DNA from: Brotaphodocola faecis
GTDB taxonomy: Bacteria; Bacillota; Clostridia; Lachnospirales; Lachnospiraceae
Length of the DNA: 64,000 bases
Direction: 5' to 3'
NCBI RefSeq assembly: GCF_040096075.1
Contig: NZ_JBBMFJ010000006.1
Location: 51,473-115,472, forward strand
Below the pieces are notes generated by a model. The model was given only the letters and a program-made list of their open reading frames with translations. It searched no databases and was not told where the DNA came from. Positions 59,470 to 64,000 of the stretch are shown in pieces. Each line of letters starts with the position of its first letter. The first letter of the stretch is position 1. A program made the position numbers and the translations under genes.

Positions 59470-60240
59470 TTAGTGCAAATCTACCGTACTGTTGAGTTCT
59501 TGTGCCATTTCCTGCCAATGATCCATTCTGCGCTTTAATTCAGCCTTGCTTTCTTCATCCTCACGGAATGCAATCGCAGTCCATGGCATCTCATCTAATG
59601 CCTGTACAACCTCATCAATCTTCTGGAACGGGATAGCAATCATGCGAAGGCCTGCTGGATAAGCTTTACGGCGCCTTAAACCGTGATAGAAGCCAGTGGT
59701 AATGTGGTTTACCTTGCCGGTGATGACCGGATAAGCATACATCCATGCACAGCTGATAACGGGGGACGATTTGGACTCCCAAAAGTCGCCGCTGATATAG
59801 CTGGTGGCATGCATCAGGATGTCTGCTTTTTCAGTGCCTGCGATGCACAGAATCAGATCTGGATCAAAATTACAGTCTTTTACCGGGGAAAATATCACTT
59901 AATTGATGGTGCCTGGCTCAATGACTGGCAGTTCCTGGTAAAGCTTTCTGCATGCAGAGGTGGTGCGGTACATTTCAAAGTCTTTTCCGGCCTGGCCGCT
60001 GGCGGTTACCGGAGGCTTCGGGATCATGCCAAGTGCCATTCTGCCGTAGCATGCATCGTTATCTTTGGTAATATAGAATGTTTCTTTAGTTTTCTGAACT
60101 TCTCTAACGTATTCGCAAAATGCATAGTGCCCTGGGTGTTGTTTGATGCCGACCGGACGAACTGCTTCATATTTTAATGCAACCGGCTCATACTCCAGCT
60201 CTAGTTTTGCGAACAAATCTTTTGCGCGTTGGCTTAACAT
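59470..60240 (-). pseudogene. DUF169 family gene broken by an in-frame TAA
   Basis: Two adjacent pieces in one minus-strand frame: 60240-59902 (113 residues, PVALKYEAVRPVG, the EFCEYVREV-like start and a Cys-rich NDACYGRMALGM) and 59898-59470 (142 residues, VIFSPVKDCNFDPDLILCIAG, IPFQKIDEVVQALDEMP). Together they match one DUF169 protein of about 255 residues, split only by TAA at 59901-59899. The GTG after the stop has no ribosome site, so it is not a normal second gene. DUF169 proteins are uncharacterised, often with metal- or cofactor-type cysteines. It follows the dehydratase gene by 46 bases. Confidence 0.8.
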
Positions 60241-60286
60241 ATTACATGAACTTCTTCCTATGTTAAAGGGTTACGAAATAAATGGA

Positions 60287-61483
60287 TTACTGACAGGTGT
60301 AAACGTTGACTGCCTCATCCAGTGCTTTCTTGGAAAGCTCCTGTCCGATACCAGGACGATCTGGAACCTCGTAAGCACCATTAACCGGTTTGATGTCTTC
60401 GTACATACCAAGGTCACGCATATCTTTCTTGATTGCACCCTCGTGAACTTCATGGATTAAGAAGTTCGGGATAACAGCCTCAACCTGCAGGCTGGCAGCA
60501 GTAGCAATTGGGCCACCGCAGATATGGAGCTGTACGGCTGCATCATAAATGTTGGCCATATCACAGATCTTTTTGGTTTCGGAGATACCGCCGCAGATGG
60601 TAAGGTCAGGCTGGATAACCTGAAGGACATGTTTCTCAAGAAACTGACGGAAGCCCCATCTAGTGTAGATACGCTCGCCGCTGGCAAGCGCAATACGCGG
60701 AAGTGCTTTGTGAATTTCCAGCATATTGTCAACGTTTAATGGGTTGCATGGTTCCTCGTAGTAGTAGATGCCAAGAGGCTCAAGCCGCTCACCCAACTGA
60801 ATACCGGTGTTCATATCCGGGTAGGAGTGAGTTTCGATGATAATATCAAGATCCTTACCGCCAACTTTTCTCATGGCTTCAGTACGTTTGTAGCAGGTGT
60901 CTAACATCTTCTCACTGAGTTTACCGCGCATCTTCCAGTTCGGGTTCATAGCTTCACGAGCCCATTTACCATCAGAAGTAACACCCATTGGATCCACCTT
61001 GATAGCATCGTAGCCATCTGCCAGAGCATCCTCGGTTGCTTTTGCATAATCATCCGGATCAGTTAAAAATAAATGTTCCGGCCCCCAGCCGAACTGCAGC
61101 TGGCTAGCGTAAGCGCGGATTTTGGAAGTGGTCTTGCCACCTAACAGCTGATATACAGGCATGTTGTATGCTTTGCCGGTAATATCCCACAGAGCGGTAT
61201 CAATGGCACTCATACCAGCGTTGATTACGGTACCACCGCCCATGCCCCAGAAGGTGGATCGGAAGATGGTCTCCCAGATCAGCTCCGGTTTTAACGGATC
61301 CATTCCTATAATAAGCTGTCCGTAATCTCTCGCGATACCAACTGCTGCGTAGTGAGCTACTCCATAGGAAAGACCTACTTCTCCGTAACCGTAAATCTCG
61401 GTATCAGTGTTGATTCGTACGCAAACAACTTTGCCCATAACATTCGGTTTACATTCAATAACGTTAACACTTGTAATTTTCAT
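60287..61483 (-). CDS. Mandelate racemase/muconate lactonizing (enolase superfamily) sugar-acid dehydratase
   Basis: A 398-residue enolase-superfamily enzyme. An N-terminal capping domain (1-125) precedes the barrel. Acidic metal ligands appear as Glu in IIIETHSYPD, Glu in YYYEEPCNP and Glu in ALASGERIYTRW; the base region LHICGGPIATAA resembles galactonate dehydratase-like members, although the first ligand is normally Asp. It probably dehydrates an aldonic or uronic acid. AGGAG lies before the ATG at 61483. It is divergent from the TRAP transporter, which would supply the acid. Confidence 0.88.
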   Translation of the reverse strand: MKITSVNVIECKPNVMGKVVCVRINTDTEIYGYGEVGLSYGVAHYAAVGIARDYGQLIIGMDPLKPELIWETIFRSTFWGMGGGTVINAGMSAIDTALWDITGKAYNMPVYQLLGGKTTSKIRAYASQLQFGWGPEHLFLTDPDDYAKATEDALADGYDAIKVDPMGVTSDGKWAREAMNPNWKMRGKLSEKMLDTCYKRTEAMRKVGGKDLDIIIETHSYPDMNTGIQLGERLEPLGIYYYEEPCNPLNVDNMLEIHKALPRIALASGERIYTRWGFRQFLEKHVLQVIQPDLTICGGISETKKICDMANIYDAAVQLHICGGPIATAASLQVEAVIPNFLIHEVHEGAIKKDMRDLGMYEDIKPVNGAYEVPDRPGIGQELSKKALDEAVNVYTCQ

Positions 61484-61547
61484 ATGATCGTACACTCCTG
61501 TTAATTTTTTTGACAGGGAAGACAGGATAGAAATCATACACAAGTTA

Positions 61548-61711
61548 TTGTACAAGTATACTATCATACAGATAATTTGAAGTCAATCGTTAGATTTAGT
61601 CAAAATTACAAAAAGATAATCGTATAAAATGCCGAAATATGGAAGAAATATAAAAACTCTGTGAAAATGATGTTGATTTTTGTATAGAAAGGTGTTAATG
61701 TACTTGTATAA
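61548..61711. promoter_or_regulatory. Divergent control region with a shared motif
   Basis: TTGTACAAGTATA (61548-61560) and, on the other strand, TTATACAAGTACA (61711-61699) agree at 11 of 13 positions. They flank the AT-rich gap between the dehydratase and dctP starts and could be a regulator's operators. No regulator gene is adjacent in this window. Confidence 0.45.
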
Positions 61712-61815
61712 CAGGAAGACAGGAATACAACTGAAATATAGCGTAAGAAATACCAAGAACAAGAATAAGTAATACCAAAACAAAACTTAAAAATGTAAAA
61801 AGGGAGAAACAAACT

Positions 61816-62934
61816 ATGAGAAAAAGCATGAAACGTGTTGTATCATTAGGAATGTGTGTAGCAATGATGGCATCTGTGACTGCATGTGGTGGTTCTGGCA
61901 GCAGTAGTGCAAACAAGACAGCTGAGACCAAAGCAGCTGAGGCATCAGGAGAAAAGAAAGATGATGCAGCACCAGCTGCTTCTGATGATACACCGGTAAA
62001 ACTCCGTATGGCTTCTGTTGTATCCGGTAACGAGTTAAATGAGCGTAAAACTGGTATGGCAGCAGGTCTGATGACCTGGATCGATACCGTACAGGAAGAG
62101 TCAGGTGGAAGCATTAGCATCGACTTATTCCCGGACAGTCAGCTGGCATCTGGAACCGACGCCATTGTAAATGGTATTACCAGCGGCGCATTTGAGGTTG
62201 CTCACTTCACCACCAGTAACTGGGGTGAGTATTCCAACGCATTTGCTGAGTTAAATGTACCGTATTTATTCAGCAACTACGATGACGTTGCGAAAGTACT
62301 GGAGGGCGATATCGGCCAGCAGATGAAAGACCGTCTGGAACAGGATGTAAACGGAGTAAAACCGTTAGCATACATTTATATCGGCTTCCGTAACGTAACT
62401 GCTTCCAAGCCGGTTCAGACAGTTGCAGATATGAAGGGATTAAAAATCCGTACCATGAATGATAAACTGCAGATTGCAGCTATGGAGGCTATGGGATGTG
62501 CCGTTACTTCCGTGCCGATCAGCGAACTGTACAGCGCACTGCAGACCAAGATGGTAGATGCAGAGGAGAACCCGCTTTCCACCATTTACTCAAACAAGTT
62601 CTATGAAGTAAACCCGTACTGCTGCTTAACCAACCATTCCTATACTTCCACTTTCGTATTCATGAACAGAGACGTCTATGATAAGTTATCTGATAACCAG
62701 AAGGCAGCTGTTGAGAAAGCAAACGAGGCAGCTATGAAGGCTTCCAAGGATGCAGCAGCTGTTGCAGATGATGAGTATGAGAAGCTCCTGACCGATGCCG
62801 GCATGACCATCTATGCTCCTACCGACGAAGAGATGAAGGGCTTCCAGGATGCAGCAAGCTCCTGCTGGGATCAGGCAAAAGAGATCATGGGTGCAGAGCG
62901 TTATGATGCACTGATGAAAGTACTTGGCAAGTAA
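61816..62934 (+). CDS. dctP: TRAP transporter substrate-binding lipoprotein DctP
   Basis: A 372-residue binding protein. The lipobox (SVTACGG, Cys near 24) and a short linker are followed by the DctP domain: KLRMASVVSGNEL, GSISIDLFPDSQLASGTDAIVNGI, VTASKPVQTVADMKGLKIRTM (the Arg that contacts the carboxylate, in IRTM) and VDAEENPLSTIYSNKF. It would bind a sugar acid or other organic acid. AGGGAG precedes the ATG. Confidence 0.95.
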   Translation: MRKSMKRVVSLGMCVAMMASVTACGGSGSSSANKTAETKAAEASGEKKDDAAPAASDDTPVKLRMASVVSGNELNERKTGMAAGLMTWIDTVQEESGGSISIDLFPDSQLASGTDAIVNGITSGAFEVAHFTTSNWGEYSNAFAELNVPYLFSNYDDVAKVLEGDIGQQMKDRLEQDVNGVKPLAYIYIGFRNVTASKPVQTVADMKGLKIRTMNDKLQIAAMEAMGCAVTSVPISELYSALQTKMVDAEENPLSTIYSNKFYEVNPYCCLTNHSYTSTFVFMNRDVYDKLSDNQKAAVEKANEAAMKASKDAAAVADDEYEKLLTDAGMTIYAPTDEEMKGFQDAASSCWDQAKEIMGAERYDALMKVLGK

Positions 62935-62945
62935 GACGCTTTAAG

Positions 62946-62974
62946 GGCGGCAGCGGTAAATAAAAGCTGCCGCC
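62946..62974 (+). other. Intergenic hairpin after dctP
   Basis: GGCGGCAGC (62946-62954) and GCTGCCGCC (62966-62974) form a 9-bp GC stem without a T run; probably stabilises the dctP mRNA relative to dctQ. Confidence 0.65.
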
Positions 62975-62997
62975 TTCCTAAAAGAAAGGAAACCATT

Positions 62998-63573
62998 ATG
63001 GATAGGGAAAACAAAGACTGGAAAAAGTTTCTTGTAAACATTGACCAGTATATCAGTGCAATATTGTTCATTGTGATTATGGTATTGCTGTTCTTGCAGG
63101 TAGTCAGCCGTTATGTGTTCCATCATTCTTTCACCTGGACGGAGGAATTATCCATTCTTCTGTTTGTATGGATGACCTACACCGGCGTTTCCAGTGCGGT
63201 AACCTACCGGAAAAACCTGCGTATTGATGCATTACTGAATGTAGTGCCGTTTAAAGTGAAAAAAGCGCTGCTGATTATCAGCGATGTTATTTTTATTGTG
63301 TTTAACCTGTATCTGATTTTCCCGCTGTTGGAACTCATAAAAAGTATCGGAACCTCAAAAACCCCGATTCTTGGTATTCCGAAGGCAATCACCTACTGGT
63401 TGATTCCGTTCATTCTGATTGTTTCTTCCATTAAACTGTTAGCAGATATCAAAAAGCTGATCCATGAGGATGAAAAACGTCTGGGCGCTTCCAAACCGAC
63501 CATTGATTTGGAGGCTATGGAGAAAGAGTATCAGCAGAAGCAGGCAGCAAAGATGGGAAAAGGAGGAAATTAA
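62998..63573 (+). CDS. dctQ: TRAP transporter small permease DctQ
   Basis: A 191-residue membrane protein with four helices (about 16-36, 50-68, 88-110, 130-150). YVFHHSFTWTEELSILLFVWMTYTG is the DctQ signature. A charged cytosolic tail follows (KKLIHEDEKRLGASKP). It supports DctM, which is broken in this window, so it may no longer work. AAAGGA precedes the ATG. Confidence 0.93.
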   Translation: MDRENKDWKKFLVNIDQYISAILFIVIMVLLFLQVVSRYVFHHSFTWTEELSILLFVWMTYTGVSSAVTYRKNLRIDALLNVVPFKVKKALLIISDVIFIVFNLYLIFPLLELIKSIGTSKTPILGIPKAITYWLIPFILIVSSIKLLADIKKLIHEDEKRLGASKPTIDLEAMEKEYQQKQAAKMGKGGN

Positions 63574-63576
63574 TTT

Positions 63577-63606
63577 ATGGATCTTCTGGTTTTATTGAGA
63601 GTATGA
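63577..63606 (+). pseudogene. dctM: 5' stub of dctM (TRAP large permease), cut by an insertion sequence
   Basis: AGGAGG (63561) leads to ATG and MDLLVLL, the typical DctM opening, then two changed residues and TGA at 63604. The rest of the about 425-residue permease is displaced by IS256-family sequence. No DctM sequence is seen before the window end; the remainder may lie beyond the element. Confidence 0.82.
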
Positions 63607-64000
63607 GAAAATCTCTGTAAATAAGATTCTTCTATGATAATTAAGAGCGATAAGCTTGTGAATCAGGCTTGTCGTTCTTGTTTTATATATAACAGTTACT
63701 TACGAGCATGTCAAGAGCAGGCGGTTTCCCGCCTGTCTTCTTAACCTTTCTTTTGCTTACTCGGGTAAGCGTCCCTCGTACATAATGCTCAGTTCTCCAT
63801 AAACCTGAGCCCAATCACGGATGGTGGTAGTCCATTTTTTCGTAGCCTCAAAAGTAGCCAGATACAAGGCCTTTAACAGGGCGGTATCGCTTGGAAATAC
63901 GCTTCTCTGACGGTTCAGCTTCCGGTATGTGGAGTTCAGTGATTCGATCGCATTGGTTGTATAAATGACCTTCCGGACAGTGGTTGAAAATTTAAAAATT
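63604..64000. mobile_element. IS256-family insertion sequence, partial
   Basis: Begins about 63600 with an AT-rich end (GAGAAAATCTCTGTAAATAAG), then hairpins AAGAGCGATAAGC/GCTTGTCGTTCTT (63643-63679) and CAGGCGG/CCGCCTG (63717-63735) that probably block read-through, then the 3' end of the transposase gene on the minus strand. The far end and target duplication lie outside the window, so the exact left boundary is an estimate. Confidence 0.85.
63757..64000 (-). CDS. IS256-family (mutator) transposase, C-terminal part
   Basis: The last 80 residues before the stop at 63757 are present; the gene continues beyond the window. TTNAIESLNSTYRKLNRQRS and RDWAQVYGELSIMYEGRL are hallmark C-terminal motifs of this DDE transposase, with the catalytic Glu probably the Glu of NAIESLN. 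It faces away from dctM's direction, i.e. opposite strand to the interrupted operon. Confidence 0.93.
   Translation of the reverse strand, partial: IFKFSTTVRKVIYTTNAIESLNSTYRKLNRQRSVFPSDTALLKALYLATFEATKKWTTTIRDWAQVYGELSIMYEGRLPE

Overview
The window looks like a chromosomal piece of an anaerobic, gut-type Clostridia genome, most likely Lachnospiraceae. Pointers are the NADH-linked [FeFe]-hydrogenase complex, the T-box controlled aspS-gatCAB operon, tripartite (TctCBA) and TRAP transporters, clostridial riboswitch classes, strong AGGAGG ribosome sites and mid-range GC. No rRNA, tRNA, CRISPR array or prophage is seen. The species cannot be read from the sequence.

Layout. 1-2.5 kb: end of a peptide ABC transporter, an M24 peptidase and a cyclophilin. 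2.6-7.7 kb (minus): hydrogenase operon hydC-ATPase-hndB-hydB-hydA. 8.0-11.2 kb (plus, divergent): DRTGG, anti-sigma-type ATPase, a Group D-like (putative sensory) hydrogenase, a second DRTGG protein and a PHP protein, which looks like a redox/H2 sensing and signalling module facing the hydrogenase it may control. 11.4-15.3 kb: polysaccharide deacetylase, 2-hydroxyacid dehydrogenase, DAHP synthase and shikimate kinase (aroD lies separately at 26.3 kb). 15.6-18.8 kb: tctCBA. 18.9-21.0 kb: an AT-rich, probably acquired Type II restriction-modification pair predicted to act on ATGCAT. 21-28.5 kb: metallo-hydrolase, MATE pump, a regulator remnant, VOC protein, a U32-family pair, aroD and an uncharacterised protein.

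28.5-35.9 kb: a repeat element, acyltransferase, and a maltose locus: MalR-like LacI repressor with its operator on the divergent promoter, PTS EIIA-C-B, maltose-6'-phosphate phosphatase (MapP) and MalQ. 36-44.6 kb: SseB-like protein, yybP-ykoY (Mn2+) riboswitch with a cation antiporter, two L,D-transpeptidases, and an amino-acid ABC transporter behind a hairpin leader. 44.6-47.1 kb: a 169-bp palindrome, then lipoprotein, ECF sigma and anti-sigma factor whose outer domain resembles the lipoprotein. 47.1-52.4 kb: a small ribbon-helix-helix gene, a glycine-riboswitch controlled AGCS symporter, MarR-MATE and a sigma factor. 52.5-59.2 kb: Asn/Glu T-box, aspS-gatCAB and an aminotransferase.

59.4-64 kb: a decaying sugar-acid locus. 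The DUF169 gene carries an in-frame stop codon, an enolase-superfamily dehydratase is intact, and the divergent TRAP transporter has lost its large subunit: dctM is cut after about 8 codons by an IS256-family element that runs off the window.
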